From NCBI GenBank assembly GCA_018383835.1, contig JAHAWR010000002.1:12186-34366 (forward strand): DNA of 22,181 nt. The letters are read 5' to 3'. Every line of letters starts with the position of its first letter. The stretch's first letter is position 1. The translations under genes and the position numbers were made by a program. Positions 14,249 through 21,548 of the stretch are shown in pieces. Below the pieces are notes generated by a model that did no database searches, was not told the DNA's origin, and was given only the letters and a program-made list of their open reading frames with translations. Source of the DNA: Candidatus Jordarchaeia archaeon. Lineage in GTDB: Archaea > Asgardarchaeota > Jordiarchaeia > Jordiarchaeales > Freyrarchaeaceae.

Positions 14249-15585
14249 TTGTTTTTCTTTGCAGACCTTCACATCCATAGCAGGTATAGTAGGGGTAGTA
14301 GTTCGAACATGGAGCCGCGTGTCCTTTGCTCTTTTGCCAGAGTGAAGGGGCTTAACTTGCTTGGTACAGGCGACTTCTCCCACCCAAAGTGGCTCGCCGA
14401 GTTGAGGGAGAAGCTTGAAGAGGTGGGCGGCACAGGATTTTACACTCTAAGGGAGGGCAAGGGTGACGTCTTCTTCGTGTTGACAAACGAGGTAAGTACC
14501 AACTTCGAGTTTGAGGGTGAAGCAAAGAACGTACATCACCTTATAATGGTTGAAAACTTCGATATTGCAGAGCAAGTGAACGAGGTTCTAGCCAAGTACG
14601 GTAATTTGGAGGCTGATGGTAGGCCAATGCTTGAATGTACCCCCGAGGAGCTTGTCGAGTCTCTTTTTCAAGTCGACCAAAACATTCTCGTGGCGCCAGC
14701 TCATCTCTGGACAAGCTGGTTTGGGGCGCTAGGCGAGCGCGGCTTCGACAGCCTAGAAGAGTGCTATGGCGACATGTTAAACTACATTTACGCCGTCGAG
14801 ACGGGCCTAAGTTCTGATCCTCCAATGAACTGGAGGCTTAGTAGCCTCGACAAGTACGTCTTAATGAGTAACAGCGACTCTCACAGCCCTTGGCCTTGGA
14901 GGCTTGGAAGGGAAGCGAACGTCTTCAACCTTAACGAGCCGTCGTTCCGCGAGTTGATTGATGCCGTGAAGAGGAAGGATAAGCGGAGAATTGTCATGAC
15001 GATCGAGGTCGCCCCCGAGTACGGAATCCCCCTCCGAACCGGGGGGTGGACGTAAAATACCATTACGATGGCCACCGGGGCGATCGGCAGGGACACAACG
15101 GCGTAGACGTCTGCATGCATCCAAGGGAAGCAATGAAGCGGGGGAACATTTGCCCCGTATGCAGGAAAAAGATGACGATAGGAGTGCAGCACAGAGTTGA
15201 GGAGTTAGCTGACAGAGATGAAGGCTTCAAACCCAAGGATCCAATACCCTTCAAGAGGCTGATCCCGCTCGCCGAGTTAATAGCGGTGGCATTTAATGTT
15301 GAGAATCTTCATGCGCAGAAGGTTAGAGAAGAATACGACCGCCTCGTCAACAAGTTCGGGAACGAGTATAATGTTCTGCTAGAACCCCCCCTAGAGGGCC
15401 TCCTAGAAGTCACACATCCAAGAGTTGCTGAGCTCATAATGCTTAACAGAGAAGAGCGCCTCAGGATAAAGCCGGGGTTTGACGGCGTATACGGCAAAAT
15501 AATCCTAGATGAGCCTCGAGAGAAAGCTGTGGAGGATCACCTGAAAGTTGGGCAACAGAGCCTCGACAGCTACTTCAAACAGTGA
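14249..15585 (+). CDS. EndoQ-like PHP-domain nuclease, coding sequence interrupted by a 29-nt insertion/intron
   Basis: The PHP metal-binding motifs are intact in exon 1: DLHIHSRYSRG (H8, H10), GTGDFSHPKW (D42, H45), a glutamate (E81), HH96-97, PAHLW (H152) and SNSDSHSPWPWRLGRE (D210, H212). After the break come KYHYDGHRG, a zinc finger (CMHPREAMKRGNICPVC), HRVEELADR and RIKPGFDGVYG. This matches the endonuclease Q/related family, where EndoQ cuts DNA 5' of deaminated bases. The specific activity here is inferred. A 29-nt insertion after EYG shifts the frame. Removing it (14249-15026 joined to 15056-15585) gives 435 aa with no extra residues. Start TTG 14249 has GGAGGG upstream. It ends 8 nt from the convergent hypE stop. 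Confidence 0.78.
15027..15055 (+). other. Probable 29-nt BHB-like intron in the EndoQ-like gene
   Basis: The insert separates EYG from KYHYDGHR, which are adjacent in the family. In the register ACGG (15021-15024) with ACGT (15050-15053) there are three pairs and one G-A mismatch, followed by bulges AAT and AAA. Cutting AA^T and AA^A removes 29 nt and restores the frame. An alternative pairing TACG/CGTA (15020-15023 with 15051-15054) is a perfect 4 bp, but its canonical cut would leave the wrong frame. The intron hairpin (TCC/GGA, a C-T mismatch, then five pairs including a T-G wobble, loop 15036-15041) copies the layout of the alba intron. A one-base error in the G6 run at 15041-15046 is the main rival explanation. 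Confidence 0.55.
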
Positions 15586-15593
15586 CTTGTCTT

Positions 15594-16622
15594 TCAGCAC
15601 ACGCGGGGAATAGGCTCACCGTAGGGTTCCTCTATTATCCTTTTCCCCCCGACGACCGTTTCCATTATGACGTATCCGGGCCTCTCCTTTCGAACCTCTC
15701 CTATAATGCTGGCGTTTCTCCCATACCTTGTAGCTCTAACCTTCTCAAGAACCTCCTCCGCTTTCTCTGGTCTTACAGCTATGATCGCTTTACCCTCACA
15801 GGTCACTTCGAGAGGATCTATTCCGAGCATCTCCGACGCCGCGACCACCTCCCCCCGTATAGGTATGCTCTCCTCCTTGATCCATATGCTGACTCTGTTT
15901 TTCTTAGCCAAGTCGTTTAACGCTGCAGCAAGCCCTCCCCTCGTCGGGTCCTTCATTGCTGTAATGCCACCGACGCTTAGAGCCGCCTTAATAGTCTCGT
16001 TGAGGGGGGCAACATCAGACTTCAATCGTATATCAAAGCTTATGCCCTCCCGCGCCGCGAGGAGCGCTATTCCATGATCCCCCACAGTTCCAGTCAATAT
16101 GATCTTGTCGCCAACCTTTATGCCATTATCACAGATAACACTCCCCTCTTTAGCAATCCCTATCCCCGTAGTTGCCAAAACGATCTTGTCGAGGCGCCCC
16201 CTCGGCATAACCTTTGTGTCTCCTGCTATTAAGGCAACCCCAGCTTCGTTGCATGTGTCATTTATAGACCGTATTATTCGCTTCAGGTCAGCTATGGGGA
16301 ACCCCTCCTCCACTATCATGGAGCATGTTATAGCTACGGGATCAGCCCCCATCATGAGGAGGTCATTAACAGTACCCGAAACAGCAAGTCGCCCAATGTC
16401 GCCGCCCGGAAAGAATATGGGATCCACAGTGTGCCCATCTGTGGTCACAACCACGTTGACGCCACCTAGAGGTATGGTTGCGCCGTCGTCCAGCTCGTCC
16501 AGTCCTATCCCGCTGTGAACTCTTCGTCTCTCGATCAGTGGAAGAATAACCTCTTTGATCAGCTTTCCCATAGCGGCTCCGCCTGCTCCGTGAGCCAGCT
16601 CAACGACTTCTTGTAGTTCCAT
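15594..16622 (-). CDS. hypE: [NiFe] hydrogenase maturation protein HypE
   Basis: HypE uses ATP to dehydrate the carbamoyl group on its C-terminal cysteine to thiocyanate, making the cyanide ligands of the NiFe site. The protein shows ELAHGAGGAAMGKLI at the N-terminus and DELDDGATIPLG and TTDGHTVDPIFFPGGDIG for ATP/metal binding. It ends in EEPYGEPIPRVC, which includes the essential last cysteine. Start ATG 16622 gives 342 aa with GGGGG and GGATGAT upstream. ATGs at 16628 and 16631 are alternatives, and the open frame extending to 16748 is not needed. Its partner hypA lies 0.6 kb away beyond S8e. No hydrogenase genes are in the window. Confidence 0.95.
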   Translation of the reverse strand: MELQEVVELAHGAGGAAMGKLIKEVILPLIERRRVHSGIGLDELDDGATIPLGGVNVVVTTDGHTVDPIFFPGGDIGRLAVSGTVNDLLMMGADPVAITCSMIVEEGFPIADLKRIIRSINDTCNEAGVALIAGDTKVMPRGRLDKIVLATTGIGIAKEGSVICDNGIKVGDKIILTGTVGDHGIALLAAREGISFDIRLKSDVAPLNETIKAALSVGGITAMKDPTRGGLAAALNDLAKKNRVSIWIKEESIPIRGEVVAASEMLGIDPLEVTCEGKAIIAVRPEKAEEVLEKVRATRYGRNASIIGEVRKERPGYVIMETVVGGKRIIEEPYGEPIPRVC

Positions 16623-16676
16623 TGCCATCATCCCCCGTAACCTCATACTAGGCTCCGTCTCAAAAAATATTTCTAC

Positions 16677-16702
16677 TTGTTCAAAGCAAATGTCTCGAAC
16701 AA
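16677..16702. promoter_or_regulatory. Inverted repeat upstream of hypE (possible operator)
   Basis: Perfect 6-bp arms TTGTTC (16677-16682) and GAACAA (16697-16702) are separated by 14 nt. The repeat sits just upstream of an AT-rich, TATA-like stretch (16664-16673) that probably belongs to hypE. The spacing is that of a dimer-binding site, but the arms are short and could be chance. Confidence 0.25.
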
Positions 16703-16800
16703 TAATGACGGCTGAACAGTCGCCACTTTGCTTCCACCAGTAGCCCATTACATTGAAGACGAAGCAGCAATTGCCCCGCTGCTGCTTAGCGCCCGATGGA

Positions 16801-16808
16801 TTTATATT
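16801..16808 (+). promoter_or_regulatory. TATA box of the S8e gene
   Basis: TTTATATT lies 51 nt upstream of ATG 16852, predicting a start near 16830 and a 20-nt leader with GGAGGATCC as the ribosome-binding site. This argues against the longer open frame starting at 16753. Confidence 0.55.
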
Positions 16809-16851
16809 CTCTCATACTTTTTTTCTCTCTGAGCTTTGTGGAGGATCCGGT

Positions 16852-17241
16852 ATGGGCGTGTGGCACGGTAAATCCAAGAGGAAGCCTAGTGGCGGCAAGC
16901 TCAGGTTAGCTCGAGGTAAGAGGAAGTATGAAATGGGGCGCGAGCCCGTCGAAACGCAGATCGGAGACGAAGAGAAGCGGAAGAAAGTTCGGGTACGCGG
17001 CGGGAACTTTAAGGTTAAGTTGCGGGTAGCATCCTACGCGAACGTCACAGACACTGCCGCAGGGAAGACTGTTAGAGTTAAGATCCTTGGCTTAGAGAAG
17101 AACCCAGCCAGCGTAGATTACTCGCGCCGCAAAATAATAACAAAGGGGGCCATCATAAGGACGGAACTGGGGTTGGCGCGCGTCACGAGCAGACCAGGCC
17201 AAGACGGCGTGGTAAACGCCGTGTTAATAGAGCGAACTTAA
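16852..17241 (+). CDS. rps8e: 30S ribosomal protein S8e
   Basis: The 129 aa start MGVWHGKSKRKPSGGKLRLA and contain RGKRKYEMGREPVET and VRVRGGNFKVKLRVASYANV, followed by KIITKGAIIRTELGLARVTS. This is the compact archaeal S8e, a small-subunit protein shared with eukaryotes. The start is fixed by a perfect GGAGGATC ribosome-binding site and by the conserved N-terminus. It lies between divergent hypE and convergent hypA. The hyp genes therefore flank a ribosomal protein gene rather than forming a hyp operon. Confidence 0.96.
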   Translation: MGVWHGKSKRKPSGGKLRLARGKRKYEMGREPVETQIGDEEKRKKVRVRGGNFKVKLRVASYANVTDTAAGKTVRVKILGLEKNPASVDYSRRKIITKGAIIRTELGLARVTSRPGQDGVVNAVLIERT

Positions 17242-17254
17242 CCTATACGTCCCC

Positions 17255-17635
17255 TTAAGTTATTATTTGAATGTTCTTTACGGTGCATTCTCTTCCGCCT
17301 ATTATTTTTGTTGCGTTACTGCCACACATCGGACACTTTAGCGATAATAGCTGGGGTATGTGGGGTACACTTTCTAAGTTTTCTCTTTTAGTCTCTCCCT
17401 CGTAACCGCACTCTAGGCAGTGGATCACACCTGGCTTAATGGTTATATTAATGTTTGCTCTATCAGCTATTGTTCCCTCTGCGACCACTTTCAATCCAAA
17501 CTTCAAGTACTCTGGGTTCAAGAGGGTAAACTCTCCAAGTTCTAGGTTTATCTCGGTTACTTGCTTCGCATTGTTTTCCTCAGCAACCTTGATCACTGTG
17601 TTAATTATCATTTGAGCGGTGGAAAACTCGTGCAT
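17255..17635 (-). CDS. hypA: Hydrogenase nickel incorporation protein HypA
   Basis: HypA delivers nickel to the [NiFe] hydrogenase precursor together with HypB. The mature N-terminus must be Met-His-Glu because His2 binds nickel, so ATG 17635 (MHEFSTAQMI) is the start rather than the upstream in-frame codon that would add three residues. The zinc ribbon is complete: C73-x2-C76 (CLEC) and C101-x2-C104 (CPMC). The length is 126 aa, normal for archaeal HypA. The palindrome-like TATA GTTTAAAAG near 17667-17676 could serve this gene and SRP19 divergently. It converges with S8e across a 13-bp gap. Confidence 0.94.
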   Translation of the reverse strand: MHEFSTAQMIINTVIKVAEENNAKQVTEINLELGEFTLLNPEYLKFGLKVVAEGTIADRANINITIKPGVIHCLECGYEGETKRENLESVPHIPQLLSLKCPMCGSNATKIIGGRECTVKNIQIIT

Positions 17636-17666
17636 TCCAACCACTGACGAGACGTGGAAACTAAAC

Positions 17667-17676
17667 GTTTAAAAGT
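17667..17676. promoter_or_regulatory. Shared TATA-like element between hypA and srp19
   Basis: CGTTTAAAAG reads as a TATA box on both strands. In the plus direction it predicts a start just before TTG 17708 (SRP19). In the minus direction it predicts a start just before ATG 17635 (HypA). Confidence 0.4.
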
Positions 17677-17707
17677 GTTTTCCGTGAGAGAGAATCAAGG
17701 GTTAGGC

Positions 17708-18001
17708 TTGCGGAAAAGAGACATCTTTATAGTTTACCCTGAATATTTCGACTCTAAGCTGACTAGGCGCGAAGGGAGAAGGGTTCCCCTAAACCTTGCT
17801 GTTCCAAACCCGAGGATAGATGAGCTAGTCTCGGTCGCCCGTAAGCTCGGGTGGCGCGTGAGCGTCGAGGCGGACGCTGCGTATCCGAGATGCTGGTGGA
17901 ACAGGAGGGGTAGGCTCGTTGTAGAGAAGAACGTAATGAAGAAAGGAAAAGCCATATTGACCATGGCGAGAGGCCTCAAAGGATTACGTGGGGCTAAGTA
18001 G
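17708..18001 (+). CDS. srp19: Signal recognition particle 19 kDa protein (SRP19)
   Basis: SRP19 binds the tip helices of 7S RNA and prepares it for SRP54. The sequence has the family core IVYPEYFDSKLTRREGRRVP, NLAVPNPRIDELVSVARKLG and YPRCWWNRRGRLVVEK, then KKGKAILTMARGL. The open frame reaches up to GTG 17654. I prefer TTG 17708 (MRKRDIFIVYPEYF) because it matches the usual distance to the core and follows a TATA element inside the longer frame, giving 97 aa. gar1 starts 29 nt downstream on the same strand and is likely co-transcribed. Confidence 0.92.
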   Translation: MRKRDIFIVYPEYFDSKLTRREGRRVPLNLAVPNPRIDELVSVARKLGWRVSVEADAAYPRCWWNRRGRLVVEKNVMKKGKAILTMARGLKGLRGAK

Positions 18002-18030
18002 GTAGTAGCTTCCTGAGTTGGGGGGATTGC

Positions 18031-18333
18031 TTGAAGCGATTGGGAAAAGTTCTTCATGTTTCGCCCTCGGGCAACATGATAGTTCAGGCGTCCACTGCCC
18101 CCAACATCGGCAGCAGAGTTGTCGATGAGAAGATCAGGGAAGCGGGTTTCGTGTACGATGTGATCGGCCCAGTAAGCCGCCCATACGTTGTGGTGAAGCC
18201 GGCTGAAGGGGTAGAGGCGGAAAACTACATCAATAAGCCTCTCTACATTCCTAGGGAGGGTGGCAAGGAGAAGCGCAAGCAGAGAAAGCCGCAAAGCACC
18301 GCTAAAACTTCGAGGAAGATGAAAGCTCCTTAA
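18031..18333 (+). CDS. gar1: H/ACA RNP protein Gar1
   Basis: Gar1 is the beta-barrel subunit of the H/ACA pseudouridine-synthase particle and binds Cbf5. The protein shows LGKVLHVSPSGNMIVQAS, then APNIGSRVVDEKIREAGFVY and DVIGPVSRPYVVVKP, which is the Gar1 barrel, and ends in a lysine/arginine-rich RNA-binding tail. The start is TTG 18031 with GGGGGG upstream. The 3' end overlaps the convergent trm1 gene by 32 bp, so the basic tail and the Trm1 C-terminus are encoded on opposite strands of the same DNA. Confidence 0.93.
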   Translation: MKRLGKVLHVSPSGNMIVQASTAPNIGSRVVDEKIREAGFVYDVIGPVSRPYVVVKPAEGVEAENYINKPLYIPREGGKEKRKQRKPQSTAKTSRKMKAP

Positions 18334-19504
18334 GTAGTGTAAGCAGCTCCCCTGGTGGTGCATCCGTTTTAACCGAGATAGGGCTGAAATGTGTTTTAAA
18401 CGCTGAGAACCCTCTCTCTCTTAGAGATTCAATTACCTTCTTAATAGGAGGGCATGGGACGCAGGCGGCTGAGCATATCCTGTGCACGTTGTAGTAGAGA
18501 GGCGGTGCACTTGCCTCCATAAGTAGCAGCCTTAGAAAAGTTAACGTTCGCCCCCCCTCTTTTTCTTCAGCAATTTTAACCGTCTCTCTCAGAAATACTT
18601 CATCCTGAAGTGGGCCACACCAGAGTGGACCTGCTATCTTCACTTCCCCCCCACAGGAGGGACATTTCCTTGCTAATTCAGAAACCGGGAAACCATTAAC
18701 TAGCTTTCTGGACAAGCAGCGGTCACAGTGGGCTAGGTAGCCTATTGTTCCCAGTTTTTCGTCGGCGCTCTTAGCTCCTAGCTTCCCCTTAAAGTAGACC
18801 CTCACATGGTGCCCGAAGTAATAGGAAAGCATCGGTTGCAGAGCATAATCATACTTGGCAGCTACGGACACGGCATGCGCTATGAGTATGCGGACGGCGA
18901 CCTCATGACAGTATTCACCCTTAAGCGGCATGCTTCCGTATCTTCTAAGACAAGCTTTCGGCTGGGATCCGCACAACAGCGGTAGGTCAGTCGCTGTAAC
19001 GCAAAGCATAGCTCCCTTAGGTTTTAGGGCTCGTATGGTGGATTCCAGAAAGGGAGCGGGAGAGCCGAAGGGATCCAAGTCAACTAGGTCAAACCTGTCT
19101 CCTCTAGATGCAGATGACGAAAGAAGAGTGTTTGCGTCATCACAGCATATGGTGGCTTTCCCCTTCAATCCGTGTAGCTCAAAATTTTTCTCTATCAGAG
19201 AGACGGCGGCTGGGTTTAAGTCGTTAACCACGATGCTCTCCACGCCGTCTGTTTCAAGCATAAACCTTAGCGCCCTCACCCCACATCCGGCCATGGGAAT
19301 GCACACCCTCAGCCTCCTGCTAGCCTCCTTAGAGTAAGCTTGAAGGACGCAAACAGCCACATCCCTGCTTAAGGCCATTTTTGGGTTATAGAAGACTGGA
19401 GCTCTGGAGGGAACGTAGCTTCCCTTCTCGGCGTAAAGACTGACGTCTGGAGCGTAAAACACGGTTGATCCTTCCTTATAGCAGCGTAGTGGAAAAGTGG
19501 ACAA
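18302..19504 (-). CDS. trm1: tRNA (guanine(26)-N(2))-dimethyltransferase Trm1
   Basis: Trm1 makes m2,2G26 in tRNA with S-adenosylmethionine. Visible elements are the entry motif EGSTVFYAP, the SAM-binding VCIPMAGCGVRALRF, VVNDLNPAAV, the catalytic DLDPFGSPAPF, and the zinc site C-x2-C (HCDRC) with CPSC before the C-terminal domain (GPLWCGPLQDE, YYNVHRI). The length of 400 aa is normal. The start is TTG 19504. GAGGTGA lies unusually close upstream, so a slightly different start is possible. It is divergent from rnhB with an 80-bp gap. Confidence 0.95.
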   Translation of the reverse strand: MSTFPLRCYKEGSTVFYAPDVSLYAEKGSYVPSRAPVFYNPKMALSRDVAVCVLQAYSKEASRRLRVCIPMAGCGVRALRFMLETDGVESIVVNDLNPAAVSLIEKNFELHGLKGKATICCDDANTLLSSSASRGDRFDLVDLDPFGSPAPFLESTIRALKPKGAMLCVTATDLPLLCGSQPKACLRRYGSMPLKGEYCHEVAVRILIAHAVSVAAKYDYALQPMLSYYFGHHVRVYFKGKLGAKSADEKLGTIGYLAHCDRCLSRKLVNGFPVSELARKCPSCGGEVKIAGPLWCGPLQDEVFLRETVKIAEEKEGGRTLTFLRLLLMEASAPPLYYNVHRICSAACVPCPPIKKVIESLRERGFSAFKTHFSPISVKTDAPPGELLTLLKELSSSSKF

Positions 19505-19551
19505 TTCACCTCACCAAGATTAGCCGTGTCTCTACAGAAACTTAAGAGATG

Positions 19552-19560
19552 CTTATTTAT
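19552..19560 (+). promoter_or_regulatory. TATA box of rnhB, leaderless start
   Basis: CTTATTTAT is centred 28 nt before GTG 19584 and no Shine-Dalgarno is present, so the mRNA probably begins at or next to the start codon. Confidence 0.5.
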
Positions 19561-19583
19561 TTCCTGCTTCACCTTTTCTTTCG

Positions 19584-20237
19584 GTGAAATGGTTGCTCGT
19601 GGCGGGAGTAGACGAGGCGGGGAGAGGCCCGGTTATAGGTCCCATGATAGTGTCCGGGGTTCTCGTCGAAGAGTCATCTATCGACGTGCTCACGCAGATT
19701 GGGGTCACCGACTCTAAGCGGCTCACGCCGCCACAGAGAGTGAAGATGCTTAAATGGATATTCGCCGTCGCTAAAAATGTTGTCTTTTTAGAAGTTCCCC
19801 CAAGCGAGATAGATGAAGCGATCTGCTCTGGCATGGGACTAAACGAGCTTGAGGCTCGCAAGATGGCTGAGGTCGTGGACAAGTTACAGCCTGACGTAGC
19901 CTACTTGGACGCTGTAGATCCGCATCCGGGTAAGTTTGGGGAGAGAGTTAAAAGGTACCTTGCCTGCAATGCTAGGCTGATTGCTGAGCATAATGCAGAT
20001 GAGAAATACGTGGTCGTGGGGGCCGCATCCATCATTGCTAAGGTTATCCGTGACTTAAAAATTGATGAGCTCAAAGTTTACGGTGAGGTCGGCTCTGGGT
20101 ATCCGCAGGATCCGCGAACCATAACCTTTTTGAGGTGCTGGGTGAGAGAGAAGGGTTGCCTCCCATCATTTGCTAGGCAAACGTGGAAGACCTCTAAGAG
20201 GATACTTGATGAATTTTTCCAGAAAAAGCTAGTTTGA
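19584..20237 (+). CDS. rnhB: Ribonuclease HII
   Basis: RNase HII cleaves RNA in RNA-DNA hybrids and removes ribonucleotides from DNA. The catalytic acids are seen in AGVDEAGRGPVIGPM (Asp-Glu), TDSKRLTP, LDAVDP and GAASIIAKVIRD. The GRG loop that recognises the RNA-DNA junction is intact. The 217 aa match the archaeal form. Start GTG 19584 is supported by TATA spacing and by MKWLLVAGVDEAGRG matching the family N-terminus. The 3' end overlaps the convergent HTH regulator gene by 9 bp. Confidence 0.96.
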   Translation: MKWLLVAGVDEAGRGPVIGPMIVSGVLVEESSIDVLTQIGVTDSKRLTPPQRVKMLKWIFAVAKNVVFLEVPPSEIDEAICSGMGLNELEARKMAEVVDKLQPDVAYLDAVDPHPGKFGERVKRYLACNARLIAEHNADEKYVVVGAASIIAKVIRDLKIDELKVYGEVGSGYPQDPRTITFLRCWVREKGCLPSFARQTWKTSKRILDEFFQKKLV

Positions 20238-21188
20238 CCTTTGTACCCTCCTAAGTAGTTCCTCCGGCTCTTTCATGGACTCTATTTCCTCTTTGCTGAA
20301 AATAGGCACCCTAGTCCCCGTAATTTTTTTATTTTTGTCCATTACAAACATGGCCAGCTTCTGCGCCACCCACGAAAGCTTCTCAAGAACTATTATTCTC
20401 TTCTCAATAGTCCTTTCACTGGCCCTGCCAACCCCAGTGACAACTAGACACTCTTCCTTCTGGTCTGCTGTAAGCGCGTCGAAGGGCGCCCTCCTAGCAA
20501 GTATAACCTTAAACCCCAAATCGGATAGAGCCTCAAAAACTTCCTTTTCAAGCTCGTCCTCCCACTCCTGTTCTTCTCCCTCTTCTTCCCTCTCCTCGTA
20601 ATCATAGATTGAACGCCACTCGCTTAAATCCACGGGTATTATTATGTCAGCGTCCAGTTCGTCTTCTATTTTCAGAGCGGTTTCTAGTGTCGCATCCATC
20701 TCGTTCCTCTCATACTCGTAAATCGCTTTTCGTGAAACGCCAATCCTCTCCGCTAAGTTCCCGAGGGATAACCCCTTCCCCTCCCTAGCCCTCCTTAGGG
20801 CTTCGCCATCGACCCTTATGTAGAGTCCTCCACGCCTAGCGAGAGCCACTGGCCAGACGTCTTCTAGGATGAAACGCCTGAAGGTTGAGAAGTTGATCGT
20901 CGGTATACCGCACCTCCCATAAACGACGCCGTCAAGCATTTCGCTTTTTCTGGTCTTCTCCCCCACTACTAGAGGGGTCGCCGACAGCAACCTCGCCAGC
21001 GTTCTCAGCTCTCTTCCCTGCTCGTCCTTTAGTGCATCGACGTTGGCGAGAACTTTAAGCAGCATCAGAAGGTTGTCCCTTCTCGCCACTAGGTCGAAGC
21101 AGCTCTTAGATGGAAGGTTGTTGGCGACTTGGAATCCCGCCCTCTGAAGCAGCTTTCCCACCTTCTCGACAGAGAGAGTGGAGGACAT
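20229..21188 (-). CDS. Archaeal XRE-type HTH transcriptional regulator
   Basis: This belongs to the archaeal family annotated as putative HTH-type transcriptional regulatory protein. The Cro/C1-type helix-turn-helix lies at about residues 128-182 (EALRRAREGKGLSLGNLAER, VSRKAIYEYERNEMDATLET). The N-terminal part (CFDLVARRDNLLMLLKVLANVDAL) resembles a restriction-endonuclease-like core with an Asp and a Lys in place, and I consider this only a resemblance. The C-terminal half begins with a very acidic linker (DYEEREEEGEEQEWEDELEK). Start ATG 21188 is preceded by GGTGGG at 5-nt spacing. A GTG at 21212 would add eight residues. The target genes are unknown. Confidence 0.85.
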   Translation of the reverse strand: MSSTLSVEKVGKLLQRAGFQVANNLPSKSCFDLVARRDNLLMLLKVLANVDALKDEQGRELRTLARLLSATPLVVGEKTRKSEMLDGVVYGRCGIPTINFSTFRRFILEDVWPVALARRGGLYIRVDGEALRRAREGKGLSLGNLAERIGVSRKAIYEYERNEMDATLETALKIEDELDADIIIPVDLSEWRSIYDYEEREEEGEEQEWEDELEKEVFEALSDLGFKVILARRAPFDALTADQKEECLVVTGVGRASERTIEKRIIVLEKLSWVAQKLAMFVMDKNKKITGTRVPIFSKEEIESMKEPEELLRRVQRSN

Positions 21189-21262
21189 TACAACCCACCA
21201 ATACTTTCTCACTACTAACTTAAACGTGAAGATTTAAAAGTTAATCTCAAGAAACTCCCTCT

Positions 21263-21487
21263 TTAATCTGTCGAAATCAGCGTCATACTCTTACTGACGC
21301 CCTTCGTCTTTCTGATTTCTGTAACCAGCTCGTCTAGCTTCTTTCCTAGTTCATCTATCTCAACCCTAACCACTACATCCCACTCGCCGTAGGTTACATG
21401 CGCTTCTGTTACATGTTTCATTTTTGAGATCTTCTCGGCGACTTCATGTTCCACTCCTGCTTCAGTCATCAATAATATGTAGACCAC
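21263..21487 (-). CDS. Stand-alone Lrp/AsnC ligand-binding (RAM) domain protein
   Basis: The 74 aa form only the RAM half of Lrp/AsnC regulators: VYILLMTEAGVEHEVAEKIS, then HVTEAHVTYGEWDVVVRVEI and the tail KTKGVSKSMTLISTD. No helix-turn-helix precedes it. Such single-domain proteins bind amino acids and assemble as dimers to octamers, and they may modulate full-length Lrp proteins. The start is GTG 21487, about 30 nt from a TATA box shared with the recombinase pseudogene, so the mRNA is probably nearly leaderless. The regulator gene upstream of it on the map (20229-21188) is transcribed in the same direction, 74 nt downstream. Confidence 0.85.
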   Translation of the reverse strand: MVYILLMTEAGVEHEVAEKISKMKHVTEAHVTYGEWDVVVRVEIDELGKKLDELVTEIRKTKGVSKSMTLISTD

Positions 21488-21514
21488 GCCGTAGTTAGCA
21501 GTTTCTAGTAGAAA

Positions 21515-21525
21515 TGTTTAAATAG
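21515..21525. promoter_or_regulatory. Bidirectional TATA element
   Basis: TGTTTAAATAG contains the palindromic TTTAAA. Its centre is about 29 nt from ATG 21549 on the plus strand and about 33 nt from GTG 21487 on the minus strand. One box could therefore serve both divergent genes with near-leaderless transcripts. Confidence 0.45.
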
Positions 21526-21548
21526 TTGTAAGTATAGATAAGCTATTG

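Noticed and set aside
15064..15107. A second BHB intron in the EndoQ-like gene (TACG 15064-15067 with CGTA 15102-15105)
   Set aside because: The inner helix does not form, and excision would remove the conserved GHR and break the frame.
14861..15254. Minus-strand open frames across the EndoQ-like gene (as in other GC-rich genes of the window)
   Set aside because: They are shadows of the conserved plus-strand protein. They have no ribosome-binding sites and no recognisable domain.
16753..16851. N-terminal extension of S8e
   Set aside because: It overlaps the TATA box and the strong ribosome-binding site for ATG 16852, and the extension is unlike S8e.
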